Counted from the stretch's first letter, positions 13,124 to 20,261 are shown. The stretch: DNA of 24,457 nt from Bacillota bacterium (GCA_029007015.1 JAQXHB010000044.1:1-24457), one strand, 5' to 3'. Numbers and translations: made by a program. Notes: generated from the sequence alone by a model not told the origin.

Positions 13124-15442
13124 TTAAAGTTCAACTGTGATTTTGGCAATACCGCAGCGGTCGCTTTCGGCGTACAACCCAAGTGTTTTTTGTCCCTTTT
13201 CGGGGCGGACGGCAACGGTTATCTTGCCAGCGTACATGAGGCGCTCGGCCATCGACACTGCGTTGTGGTCATCAACACCTGAGCCTGTGCCGACAATAAC
13301 CGCGGGAGCCGACGCAGAGAAACGCACATATTCAGCCGCGTTTGGTACCGGCAGTCCGTCCTCATCAACGCATTCGCAGGTAAACAGCGCAATGTCTGTT
13401 CCGTTGGCTTCAAACTTGTTATCGGCGTGCAAAACGAGCCTGTCGGCCGGTTTTGATGTCTTTCTCTCGTCCTCGGCAACCAACTTGCCATCGCGATAGC
13501 CCTTGACCGTAAGCGTGCCCGGCGTGTAAACAACATCCCACTCGCCGTGGCCGTACTTCTCAATAGACTTTCTGCCGAGACTCTCGCCGTTGAGGAATAA
13601 CTCAAGTTCGTCGCAGTTGGTATATACCGTTACGGTAATAGTCTCGCCCTCCAGTCCCTTAAAGTTCCAGTGTGGAACGATATGAGCCATTGGTGCGTCT
13701 GTCCAGTGAGACATATTCTGATAAAACGCGCCCTTTTTCTGCAAGAACAGGTCGATGGCGCCCGATCGCGAGCAGACATCCGGCCAAACTGCCTCGCCGC
13801 GGTGTTCAACCGCCGCCCACTGATATGCGCCGATTATGTACGGGCGGTCAGTCAGGAATTTCCATGTATTCTCGCGGCCTTTAAACCATGAGGTTGTGTC
13901 GTGGTCCTTGTCAATGGTTTTTCCGTTTGCATTACTTGGAAAATTCCAATCCCTGATGGTTCCGGTGGCGCAGCATTCAGAAGCAAAAAACAACTTATCA
14001 GGATACTCGGAGTGTATCTTGTCATACAATTCCAGATTGTAGTTGATACCCACAATATCGCAATCGGCGTAAACGGTTGAGCCGTCGGGCGAATCGACTG
14101 CGGCAGTAATCATACGGGTGTTATCCAGTTTTCTGATTTTCGCCGCCATGGCCTTATGAATCAGTCGGCCGTTTTCGGTCTTTTGCATAGGCTCCTCGTT
14201 GCCGGTCGACCAGAAGATGACCGACGGTCTGTTTCTGTCCCGCTTAACGAGGGTTTCCAGTTGCTCCAGCGCTTCATCGGTCGCCTCGAACCAGCGGGTC
14301 TCGCTCATAACAAGGAAGCCCATCTCATCAAGCGCGTCCATTGTCGCGGTGGAATTTTGATAATGCGAGGTTCTGAAGCCGTTTGCACCCATTTCCTTCA
14401 TTAGTTGAATCTTGTATTTGGCAATATTGTCGGGCACGGCAAGTCCGGTCAGACCGAAATCCTGATGGCAGCAAAGTCCCTTGATGTAGGTCTTTTTGCC
14501 GTTGATGAGCAGGCCGTTATCGAGGTCTAATTCGACCGTTCTAAATCCGATTCGGGTTTCGCTCTCGTCGCTCATACCGCTTTTCTCAGTCAAAACCGTT
14601 TTGACAGTATATAAATTTGGGCATTCGGTGTCCCACAACAGCGGGTCGCAGACATCGGCCGAATACTTGATAGTTGCCTTCTCGCGCAGGGGCACCTCGC
14701 CCTCGGCAGTTGCACTGGCAACGGCATTGCCATCGGCATCATAAACGGTGCTGACCAGCGAAACGACGCAATCCTCGTAGCAATCGTTGACCACAGTTGT
14801 TTCAAAGTCAACTCTCCACTGCTTGTCGCCAACCTTCTTTGTCGGTGCGTATACGCCGTAAAGGTCAACAGCGACAGGGTCGGTTATCAGCAGCGACACA
14901 TCACGGTAAATGCCTCCGCCCTGATACCACCAGCCCTCGAACTCCTCTGTATTGACATACACAGCCAGCACATTTTCGCGGTCAAAGTAGGCGTTGGCGC
15001 TGATATCAACAACAAAACTGTTGTATGATGAGAAGTTGTGCTTCATCAGGCAGCCGTTGAGATAAACGGTCGAATGACCGGCAACGCCCTCAAACAGCAG
15101 TAAAATGCGCTTGCCGCGTGCCTCCTCCCCTATGGTAAAGTGCTTGCGGTACCACGCGTTGTCATATTTGAAAAAGCCATGGGCGTTGTTCTGAGTGGGA
15201 TCGTTTGGCTGATCAATTATATAATCATGAGGAAGATTAACATGCTTCCAACCCTCACTGCGTATTTCTCTGTCTGACTCGTATGAGTCCGGATTGTCGT
15301 GATAATGGTAGGCCGCCGGACCAATCAGTTTGCGCTCGGTTTTGCTCTGCTTATAAACAGGGCCCTTGTCGGCCGGGCGCGGTACATGAATGTCACCCTT
15401 GTGAAACAGCCAGCCGTCATACAGTGATACTTGAGTTCTCAT
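13124..15442 (-). CDS. Glycoside hydrolase family 2 enzyme (beta-galactosidase or beta-glucuronidase type)
   Basis: A 772-residue protein without a signal peptide, so probably cytoplasmic. Domain order: N-terminal jelly-roll sugar-binding domain (about 50-190; GWKHVNLPHDYIID, FEGVAGHSTVYLNG, GWWYQGGGIYRDV), an immunoglobulin-like domain (about 195-300), the TIM barrel (about 305-570; NGLLINGKKTYIKG, MGANGFRTSHY) and C-terminal Ig-like/DUF4982-type domains (about 590-772). The acid/base is Glu416 in STGNEEP and the likely nucleophile Glu489 in FASECCATG. It would hydrolyse terminal beta-linked galactosides or related sugars; substrate cannot be set from sequence alone. It has its own promoter and terminator, and no transporter or regulator neighbours. 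ATG 15440-15442 has AGGAGC 8 nt upstream. Confidence 0.9.
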   Translation of the reverse strand: MRTQVSLYDGWLFHKGDIHVPRPADKGPVYKQSKTERKLIGPAAYHYHDNPDSYESDREIRSEGWKHVNLPHDYIIDQPNDPTQNNAHGFFKYDNAWYRKHFTIGEEARGKRILLLFEGVAGHSTVYLNGCLMKHNFSSYNSFVVDISANAYFDRENVLAVYVNTEEFEGWWYQGGGIYRDVSLLITDPVAVDLYGVYAPTKKVGDKQWRVDFETTVVNDCYEDCVVSLVSTVYDADGNAVASATAEGEVPLREKATIKYSADVCDPLLWDTECPNLYTVKTVLTEKSGMSDESETRIGFRTVELDLDNGLLINGKKTYIKGLCCHQDFGLTGLAVPDNIAKYKIQLMKEMGANGFRTSHYQNSTATMDALDEMGFLVMSETRWFEATDEALEQLETLVKRDRNRPSVIFWSTGNEEPMQKTENGRLIHKAMAAKIRKLDNTRMITAAVDSPDGSTVYADCDIVGINYNLELYDKIHSEYPDKLFFASECCATGTIRDWNFPSNANGKTIDKDHDTTSWFKGRENTWKFLTDRPYIIGAYQWAAVEHRGEAVWPDVCSRSGAIDLFLQKKGAFYQNMSHWTDAPMAHIVPHWNFKGLEGETITVTVYTNCDELELFLNGESLGRKSIEKYGHGEWDVVYTPGTLTVKGYRDGKLVAEDERKTSKPADRLVLHADNKFEANGTDIALFTCECVDEDGLPVPNAAEYVRFSASAPAVIVGTGSGVDDHNAVSMAERLMYAGKITVAVRPEKGQKTLGLYAESDRCGIAKITVEL

Positions 15443-15483
15443 CTTTTCAGCTCCTAATATAATCGTTAGGTTTATCCAAGTGT

Positions 15484-15512
15484 AGTATATACCCTTACAT
15501 GACCATTTTCAA
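15484..15512 (-). promoter_or_regulatory. Promoter of the GH2 gene
   Basis: On the minus strand TTGAAA (15507-15512), a 17-bp spacer and TATACT (15484-15489). It sits between the pnp terminator and the GH2 start. Confidence 0.8.
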
Positions 15513-15544
15513 GACAAAAGTTTGAAAAATCACACCTTTTCAGC

Positions 15545-15592
15545 AAGAAAAAATGCGCACCCGCGAATCCGATAGATTTCGCAGGTACGCAT
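15545..15592 (-). terminator. Terminator of pnp
   Basis: On the minus strand ATGCGTACCTGCGAA (15578-15592) pairs with TTCGCGGGTGCGCAT (15553-15567), 15 bp with two wobbles and a 10-nt loop, followed by a T run. Confidence 0.9.
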
Positions 15593-15631
15593 CGTAATAT
15601 TTGAATAAATTTGTGCCGCTAAGGCCGATTA

Positions 15632-17818
15632 TTATTCGTGGTCACGGCGTCTGCCGCGATAGCCGCCGCGGTTGTTGCTGCGGCGGGGAGCCTCGTTGGA
15701 AATGTCATTCTCGGGGGTAAGTCCCTCAACCTGAATGAGAGCGTCACGGCGCGACAGATTGAGTCTGCCCTGGTCGTCAATTTCAACAACCTTTACAATG
15801 ACCTCATCACCGACTTGGACAACATCCTCGACCTTTTCAACGCGCTTAACATCCAACTTGCTGATGTGGACGAGTCCCTCTTTGCCGGGGGCAATCTCGA
15901 CAAACGCGCCGAAACTCATCAGACGAGTAACGCGGCCCTTGAATACGGCTCCGATTTCGGGGTCTTTGGCGATGGTCTCGACAATCATCAGCGCGCGGCG
16001 TGCATCCTCAATGTCGATAGCGCAAATGTGAACATTGCCATCCTCTTCGACATCAATCTTGCAGTTGCAGTCAGCGCAAATCTTTTGAATAACCTTGCCG
16101 CCCTGACCGATGACATCGCGAATCTTGTCAACATCAATCTTTGTCGACAGCATTTTTGGCGCATAGGGTGACAACTCATCGCGCGGCTTGTCAATGGCTT
16201 TGAGCATAACCTCGTCCAAAATCTGAATACGAGCCTTGTGTGTCTTTTCAAGTGCCTCCTTGATGATAGCGGGGGTCAGACCGTCAATCTTGAGGTCCAT
16301 TTGAATAGCGGTAATGCCGTCGTGTGTGCCGGCCACCTTGAAGTCCATATCTCCGAAGAAGTCCTCGACGCCCTGAATATCAACCATCGTCATGAACTCG
16401 TCACCATTGGTAATGAGGCCGCAACTAATACCGGCAACCGGCTCCTTAATCGGGACGCCGGCGTCCATCAGTGCCAGAGTAGAGCCGCAAACCGAGCCCT
16501 GCGAAGTCGAACCGTTGGACGAGAGAACCTCGGACACCAGACGGATAGAGTACGGAAACTCCTCTGCCGACGGAATTACCGGCAGCAGGGCGCGCTCAGC
16601 CAAAGCGCCGTGACCGATTTCGCGGCGGCCGGGGCCGCGGCTGGGTTTGGTCTCTCCGACCGAATAGGACGGCATGTTGTAGTGGTGCATATAGCGCTTC
16701 TCTTCCTCATCGTCGATGCCGTCAAGCAGCTGCGCATCGCGGAGTTGGCCGAGGGTAGCAACGGTAAGCACCTGGGTCTGGCCGCGTGTGAACAGGCCGG
16801 AGCCGTGAGCGCGCGGCAGCAGGCCAACCTCGGCGGCCAGCGGACGAATCTCGTCTATGCCGCGGCCGTCAACGCGCTTTTTGTCGTTAATGAGCCAACT
16901 GCGCACAACAAACTTCTGCAGTTTGTACATGCACTCGTTGATGACCGACTCCTGCTCGGGATATATTTCGTCAAATTTGGCGTGAACCTCATCGTAGATG
17001 GGCTGTAAACGCTCATCGCGGATGCGCTTATCGTCGGTATCCATCGCATAGCGTACCTTCTCGATGGCGAAATCCTTGATAGCCTCGAACATATCGTGGT
17101 CGGGCTCGCAGTCCTCAAACTCAAACTTAGGCTTGCCGATTTCTGCAACAATGCCGTTGATAAAGTTTACGATTGACTGGTTGACTTCATGAGCCTTCAT
17201 GATAGCATCAAACATTACATCGTCGGGGATGCGGTCGGCGCCGGCCTCAATCATGGCCACCTTTTTATCGGTCGAAACAACGGTGACATGCATGCGACTG
17301 CGCTTCTGCTGTTCGCTGTCGGGGTTGATGACAATTTGGTCATCAACATATCCGGCAATAACACCGCCAACCGGGCCGTTCCACGGAATGTCAGAGATGG
17401 CAATGGCGCAGGATGCACCGATCATGCCGGTAATTTCGGGTGAGCAGTCGGGGTCAACCGACATAACGGTGCACACAATGGACACATCGTTACGCATGTT
17501 CTTCGGGAACAACGGGCGCATAGGACGGTCAATCATACGCGAAGCCAAGATAGCCTTTTCAGTGGGGCGACCCTCGCGGCGCATGAACGAGCCGGGTATG
17601 CGGCCAACCGAGTAAAGTTTCTCCTCAAAGTCAACCGACAGCGGGAAAAAGTCGATGCCGTCGCGGGGCTTGGCCGATGCGGTAACGGCGCAGAAAACTG
17701 CCGTATCGCCGTAGCGAGCCATGCAGGAGCCGCCGGCCAACTGGCCGAGTTTGCCGGTTTCGATGACAAGCGGGCGGCCGCACAGGTCCATTGAAAATGT
17801 TCTTGCGTTTTCAAACAT
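15632..17818 (-). CDS. pnp: Pnp, polyribonucleotide nucleotidyltransferase (PNPase)
   Basis: A 728-residue enzyme starting MFENARTFSMDLCGRPLVIE. Two RNase PH-like domains flank a helical domain: first copy with RYGDTAVFCAVTASAKPRDG and RIPGSFMRREGRPTEKA, second with RAHGSGLFTRGQTQVLTVAT and SNGSTSQGSVCGSTLALMDA. A KH domain (about 556-621, GXXG loop IGQGGK) and an S1 domain (about 622-692) follow, then a basic tail (RRSNNRGGYRGRRRDHE). It degrades RNA 3' to 5' by phosphorolysis. ATG 17816-17818 is selected because GGAGG lies 7 nt upstream and the family starts here; the frame is open 12 codons further. The 5' leader contains a roughly 90-nt hairpin (17845-17934). rpsO lies upstream, the conserved rpsO-pnp order. 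Confidence 0.96.
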   Translation of the reverse strand: MFENARTFSMDLCGRPLVIETGKLGQLAGGSCMARYGDTAVFCAVTASAKPRDGIDFFPLSVDFEEKLYSVGRIPGSFMRREGRPTEKAILASRMIDRPMRPLFPKNMRNDVSIVCTVMSVDPDCSPEITGMIGASCAIAISDIPWNGPVGGVIAGYVDDQIVINPDSEQQKRSRMHVTVVSTDKKVAMIEAGADRIPDDVMFDAIMKAHEVNQSIVNFINGIVAEIGKPKFEFEDCEPDHDMFEAIKDFAIEKVRYAMDTDDKRIRDERLQPIYDEVHAKFDEIYPEQESVINECMYKLQKFVVRSWLINDKKRVDGRGIDEIRPLAAEVGLLPRAHGSGLFTRGQTQVLTVATLGQLRDAQLLDGIDDEEEKRYMHHYNMPSYSVGETKPSRGPGRREIGHGALAERALLPVIPSAEEFPYSIRLVSEVLSSNGSTSQGSVCGSTLALMDAGVPIKEPVAGISCGLITNGDEFMTMVDIQGVEDFFGDMDFKVAGTHDGITAIQMDLKIDGLTPAIIKEALEKTHKARIQILDEVMLKAIDKPRDELSPYAPKMLSTKIDVDKIRDVIGQGGKVIQKICADCNCKIDVEEDGNVHICAIDIEDARRALMIVETIAKDPEIGAVFKGRVTRLMSFGAFVEIAPGKEGLVHISKLDVKRVEKVEDVVQVGDEVIVKVVEIDDQGRLNLSRRDALIQVEGLTPENDISNEAPRRSNNRGGYRGRRRDHE

Positions 17819-17844
17819 AATAAAACCTCCGAAATTTTTATATT

Positions 17845-17934
17845 TACGGGGCACGGTTTAGCAATAAATTCAACTGTCGAACTGCGCCGCGGCTCGGCAA
17901 TTCAATTCACTGCTAAAACCAGTTTTGCCCCGTA
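17845..17934 (-). promoter_or_regulatory. Long hairpin in the pnp 5' leader
   Basis: On the minus strand the leader folds almost continuously. TACGGGGCA (17926-17934) pairs with TGCCCCGTA (17845-17853). GGTTTTAGCA (17911-17920) pairs with TGCTAAACC (17855-17863). The next 13 positions of each arm (from 17910 inward and 17864 inward) pair with one mismatch and several G-U pairs, and CGAGC/GTTCG closes near the tip. It ends 26 nt before the start codon and lacks a T-tract, so it is not a terminator. By analogy with enterobacterial pnp leaders, it could be an RNase III target for PNPase autoregulation. Confidence 0.7.
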
Positions 17935-17957
17935 TTTTACATATTGCGGTATCGTGC

Positions 17958-18001
17958 AAAAAGCAAAAGCAGACCGATTGCAAAATGCACAATCGGTCTG
18001 C
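17958..18001 (-). terminator. Terminator of rpsO
   Basis: On the minus strand GCAGACCGATTG (17990-18001) pairs with CAATCGGTCTGC (17969-17980), a perfect 12-bp stem with a 9-nt loop, followed by TTTTGCTTTTT. It separates rpsO from pnp. Confidence 0.9.
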
Positions 18002-18008
18002 CCGTCGA

Positions 18009-18275
18009 TTATTTGCGTATGCCGAGTTTTGCAATCAGAGAGCGGTATCTCTCAACATCAACCTTCTGCAAGTATGCGAGCAGGTTGCGTCTGTGTCCGA
18101 CCATCTTGAGCAGGCCGCGGCGTGAATGATGATCCTTCGGATGATCCTTCAGGTGGGCATTCAGGTCATTGATGCGCTTGGTCAGTACAGCAACCTGAAC
18201 CTCAGGCGAGCCGGTGTCACCCTCGTGAGTGGCGTACTCAGCCATGATGGCGTTCTTTTCTTCCTTAAGCAACAT
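18009..18275 (-). CDS. rpsO: Ribosomal protein S15
   Basis: An 88-residue protein with the full S15 pattern: THEGDTGSPEVQVAVLTKRI, then DHHSRRGLLKMVGHRRNLLA and a C-terminal RYRSLIAKLGIRK. It binds the central domain of 16S rRNA early in 30S assembly. The ATG at 18273-18275 is preferred over an in-frame GTG three codons upstream, because GAGGTG lies 6 nt before the ATG and would overlap the GTG. The leader is about 100 nt long, compatible with S15 autoregulation. A terminator separates it from pnp. Confidence 0.97.
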   Translation of the reverse strand: MLLKEEKNAIMAEYATHEGDTGSPEVQVAVLTKRINDLNAHLKDHPKDHHSRRGLLKMVGHRRNLLAYLQKVDVERYRSLIAKLGIRK

Positions 18276-18374
18276 TTGTTTCACCTCATTTGATATATTT
18301 ATTCACACGGCCGAGCAAAAGGCAAAGGTGACTCCCGATTGGGCATACGCCAAATGCACAGTCCGCAGAACAGT
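18276..18374 (-). promoter_or_regulatory. rpsO 5' leader, candidate S15 autoregulatory RNA
   Basis: About 100 nt separate the predicted transcript start (near 18374) from the S15 start codon. The leader is GC-rich and contains complementary segments such as TTGG...CCAA around 18337-18351. Ribosomal protein S15 often represses its own mRNA through such leaders, but I cannot match a known S15 leader class. Confidence 0.35.
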
Positions 18375-18380
18375 GTAATC

Positions 18381-18409
18381 ATTTTACCACATTATTTTGC
18401 GTTTGTAAA
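18381..18409 (-). promoter_or_regulatory. Promoter of rpsO
   Basis: On the minus strand TTTACA (18404-18409), a 17-bp spacer and TAAAAT (18381-18386) with an extended TG before the -10. Confidence 0.75.
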
Positions 18410-18476
18410 TAGTAAATATGACTTTTTTATTGCTGTATTTTTCATCTTTATTATTGAATACGGCAAAAACAAGGTC

Positions 18477-18505
18477 TTGACACAAAGGCGGTATTCAGAT
18501 ATAAT
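18477..18505 (+). promoter_or_regulatory. Consensus promoter of tRNA-Leu
   Basis: TTGACA (18477-18482), a 17-bp spacer and TATAAT (18500-18505): both boxes match the sigma-A consensus exactly, as expected for a stable RNA gene. The tRNA begins 11 nt after the -10. Confidence 0.92.
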
Positions 18506-18516
18506 AATATTCACAC

Positions 18517-18603
18517 GCCGGTGTGGCGAAATCGGCAGACGCAGGGGACTTAAAATCCCCCGGTGGCAACACTGTACCGGTTCAAATCCGGTCACCGGCA
18601 CCA
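18517..18603 (+). tRNA. tRNA-Leu (anticodon UAA)
   Basis: An 87-nt class II tRNA. The acceptor stem is GCCGGTG (18517-18523) with CACCGGC (18593-18599), the discriminator is A at 18600 and CCA is encoded at 18601-18603. The anticodon stem GGGGA/TCCCC encloses CTTAAAA with anticodon TAA. A long variable arm and the T-arm GGTTCAAATCC are present. It decodes UUA (and UUG by wobble). Confidence 0.96.
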
Positions 18604-18635
18604 AAAAATCTCGTTCTTCGGAACGAGATTTTTTT
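18603..18635 (+). terminator. Terminator of tRNA-Leu
   Basis: AATCTCGTTC and GAACGAGATT form a perfect stem closed by a TTCG tetraloop (18617-18620), followed by a T run to 18635. Confidence 0.95.
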
Positions 18636-18639
18636 ATTC

Positions 18640-18800
18640 AAGCCGACAGGCTTGGTATATCACCACGCATTAGCGTGTATATCATCACACCTTTAGGTGT
18701 GCATAAAAAGTCTGTCGGCTTGATGGTATACAAAACTTCGTTTTGATGATATGCAATGCTGCGCATTGATTTCAAATGCTCCTGTCGGTTCAAATCCACA
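18640..18800. repeat. Array of short palindromes downstream of tRNA-Leu
   Basis: Five stems lie within 130 bp. An outer 10-bp stem (18640-18649 AAGCCGACAG with 18712-18721) encloses CACGC-ATTA-GCGTG (18664-18677) and CACACC-TTTA-GGTGTG (18686-18701). After it come CAAAAC-TTC-GTTTTG (18731-18745) and CAATGC-TGC-GCATTG (18754-18768). Linkers are related: TATATCA/C in the first part, TGATGATATG in the second. The block ends in CGGTTCAAATCC (18786-18797), identical to the T-arm of tRNA-Leu at 18578-18589. I recall similar multi-hairpin repeats in other gut clostridia, but no search was possible. Confidence 0.7.
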
Positions 18801-19084
18801 TCGGAATTTTGCGGCGGCATCTTTTTTGCTACCTCTTGACAAAGCCCCAATGGCACAAGCCTTTGGGGTTTAATTCTTACCTCTTCAACTTTTAGAGGTA
18901 TAATGAAAACATAAATGGTGATTTTCATAAAGTAAAGTCATTTGATGATATGCTATACTTATTTTGCAGGCGGTGCCTATATTATGACTTGGTTTAAAAA
19001 TTGTTTTCAAAGCCGCAATAGCCGCCGTCAATGCCGTCATGGGAAGAAATTGTTGAGTTTATGTAAGGTGCAGCAAAAATGCTT
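18801..19084. other. AT-rich intergenic stretch with two further hairpins
   Basis: No convincing gene is seen. CCCCAA (18845-18850) pairs with TTGGGG (18863-18868) and is followed by TTTAATT, a weak terminator-like shape. TACCTCT (18878-18884) pairs with AGAGGTA (18894-18900). TTTGATGATATGC recurs at 18941-18953, repeating the 13-mer of the palindrome array at 18741-18753. Confidence 0.5.
18951..18959 (+). promoter_or_regulatory. Possible extended -10 element
   Basis: TGCTATACT matches an extended -10 (TGn-TATACT) but no -35 is apparent 17 bp upstream. It precedes the 40-codon frame at 18984. Confidence 0.3.
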
Positions 19085-19106
19085 TGTCAAGTGTCGCTTG
19101 ACATAA
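18984..19106 (+). CDS. Possible 40-residue basic peptide (doubtful)
   Basis: An ATG at 18984 opens a 40-codon frame ending at TAA 19104-19106. AGGCGG lies about 10 nt upstream and an extended -10 at 18951-18959. The product (starting MTWFKNCFQSRNSRRQCRHG) is strongly basic and has five cysteines, with no family resemblance. Its end overlaps the dyad at 19085-19103, which reduces the likelihood that it is a real gene. It could instead be decayed sequence. Confidence 0.2.
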   Translation: MTWFKNCFQSRNSRRQCRHGKKLLSLCKVQQKCFVKCRLT

Positions 19107-19137
19107 TCAAGTAAAATATTCTTTCATTTTAATGAAA
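19085..19137. repeat. Two operator-like dyads upstream of the XRE gene
   Basis: TGTCAAG-TGTCG-CTTGACA (19085-19103) is a perfect 7-bp inverted repeat. TTTCATT-TT-AATGAAA (19122-19137) is a second perfect dyad lying between the -35 position and the -10 box. Both are well placed for autorepression by the downstream regulator. Confidence 0.6.
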
Positions 19138-19149
19138 TTTTGCTATAAT
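19121..19149 (+). promoter_or_regulatory. Promoter of the XRE regulator gene
   Basis: TATAAT at 19144-19149 with an extended TGC in front. The -35 position (CTTTCA, 19121-19126) is weak, so the extended -10 probably carries it. A dyad fills the spacer. Confidence 0.7.
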
Positions 19150-19177
19150 TAGATTAGGCAAAAAGGAGGATAGCTTT

Positions 19178-20179
19178 ATGACAGTTGGTGAAAATATTCA
19201 AAAATACAGAAAAGGCCTTGGAATGTCACAAGAGGAGCTTGGACAAAAATTACTTGTCAGCAGGCAAACTATCAGCCTTTGGGAAAAGGATCAAACTATT
19301 CCGACAGTCGACAATTTAATACGGCTGAAAGAAGTGTTTGGGGTTTCGGTCGATGAAATATTAGGCTTGGAAAACGAAACGCAAATTACATATTATGAAC
19401 CGAATGAGGTATACCGATTCAATTTCATGAATACTGAATTAAATGAAATACACCGCCTGCAAAGAAAGGCTGTGTATAGAAAGCCTATCCTTTTTACTTT
19501 GATTTCGGCTTTTCTTATAGTATTCTTTATCGGTTCGTCTGCTCCAAACATTATGATCGGAGCAGCTTTCGGTATTCTTTTTATTGGTACAGTTTATCAT
19601 GTCAAAGAAATTCGCGCGGATAACAAGGCTTTGGAAAACAGTATTCATCGAATTTGCGAATCTACTTATGAATATAAAGTTTTTGAAGATTACATAACTG
19701 TAAATATATACCGAAAAAACGAACTGATCCGTGAATCTAAATGCTATTTTACGGACATAGAACAGATACAGCAGCTTGATAAGTGGCTGTTCTTCAGATT
19801 CTGCGGACAATCGTTTATTGTGCGAAAAAATGATTTGAAAGAAAACTCTGCATTTTATTCGTATATGTATAAAAATCCGTCAAAAACAACAGAAAATATC
19901 ATCCCGAACAAATGGAGAGCCATTTCGAATGTATTGTTTGTTGCATCGCTGTTGTCAATATTGGGAGCGGTAGCTTTGCTGGGAGCTGTATCGAGTTCAA
20001 ACAACTTATTTGATGAAAATATGTGGCTGTTCTTTTTGTTTACTCCCATTCCCATTGCGTCTGTAATTTTTGGATTTGTACTAAAATCAAAAGGATATAA
20101 ATATAAAAAGAATATCGTCGCAGGAATTATAATGACATTTTTCCTATGCATATACGGCTCATTTACCTTCATATTTTAA
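19178..20179 (+). CDS. XRE-family regulator with membrane and YcxB-like domains
   Basis: A 333-residue protein. An N-terminal Xre/Cro helix-turn-helix spans about residues 4-62 (GENIQKYRKGLGMSQEELGQ, LVSRQTISLWEKDQTIP). Two membrane helices follow at about 103-140, then a soluble domain at about 160-230 (FEDYITVNIYRKNELIRESK, WLFFRFCGQSFIVRKNDL) that resembles the YcxB-like fold, then three helices at about 251-271, 282-302 and 311-331. This predicts a DNA-binding head tethered to the membrane, possibly sensing an envelope signal. The ligand is unknown. AAAGGAGGA precedes ATG 19178. The gene is visibly more AT-rich than the neighbouring housekeeping genes, suggesting acquisition. No target gene lies beside it; autoregulation through the upstream dyads is likely. 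Confidence 0.82.
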   Translation: MTVGENIQKYRKGLGMSQEELGQKLLVSRQTISLWEKDQTIPTVDNLIRLKEVFGVSVDEILGLENETQITYYEPNEVYRFNFMNTELNEIHRLQRKAVYRKPILFTLISAFLIVFFIGSSAPNIMIGAAFGILFIGTVYHVKEIRADNKALENSIHRICESTYEYKVFEDYITVNIYRKNELIRESKCYFTDIEQIQQLDKWLFFRFCGQSFIVRKNDLKENSAFYSYMYKNPSKTTENIIPNKWRAISNVLFVASLLSILGAVALLGAVSSSNNLFDENMWLFFLFTPIPIASVIFGFVLKSKGYKYKKNIVAGIIMTFFLCIYGSFTFIF

Positions 20180-20184
20180 GTAAT

Positions 20185-20204
20185 ATTGTAGGGGCAGTTC
20201 GCCC
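20185..20204 (+). repeat. Fragment resembling a common clostridial intergenic repeat
   Basis: TTGTAGGGGCAGTTCGCCC (20186-20204) forms a short GGGC/GCCC hairpin. The TTGTAGGGGC opening is, from memory, shared with abundant intergenic repeats in Clostridia. It abuts the XRE terminator. Confidence 0.4.
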
Positions 20205-20248
20205 AAACGAGTGTTCATAACGGATTTGAGTTATGAACACTCGTTTTT
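20205..20248 (+). terminator. Terminator of the XRE gene
   Basis: AAACGAGTGTTCATAA (20205-20220) pairs perfectly with 20231-20246 (16 bp, 10-nt loop), ending in T6. It lies between convergent genes; the T-tract on the minus strand is weak, so it mainly serves the plus strand. Confidence 0.93.
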
Positions 20249-20261
20249 TCGGTGGAGATAT

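Noticed and set aside
13124..15442. A sugar-utilisation locus around the GH2 gene
   Set aside because: No transporter, regulator or second glycosidase adjoins; the gene has its own promoter and terminator among housekeeping genes.
16238..17008. A 256-codon open frame on the plus strand opposite pnp
   Set aside because: It lies entirely antisense to a well-conserved gene, has no ribosome binding site and no family resemblance; long antisense frames are common in such coding sequence.
18640..18800. CRISPR array
   Set aside because: The palindromes differ in sequence and spacing; there are no identical direct repeats with unique spacers and no cas genes.
18638..18928. A 96-codon minus-strand frame across the palindrome array
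   Set aside because: It is made of the hairpins themselves and their linkers and has no ribosome binding site. Similar peptides recur in databases, as I recall, because the repeat recurs, not because it is translated.
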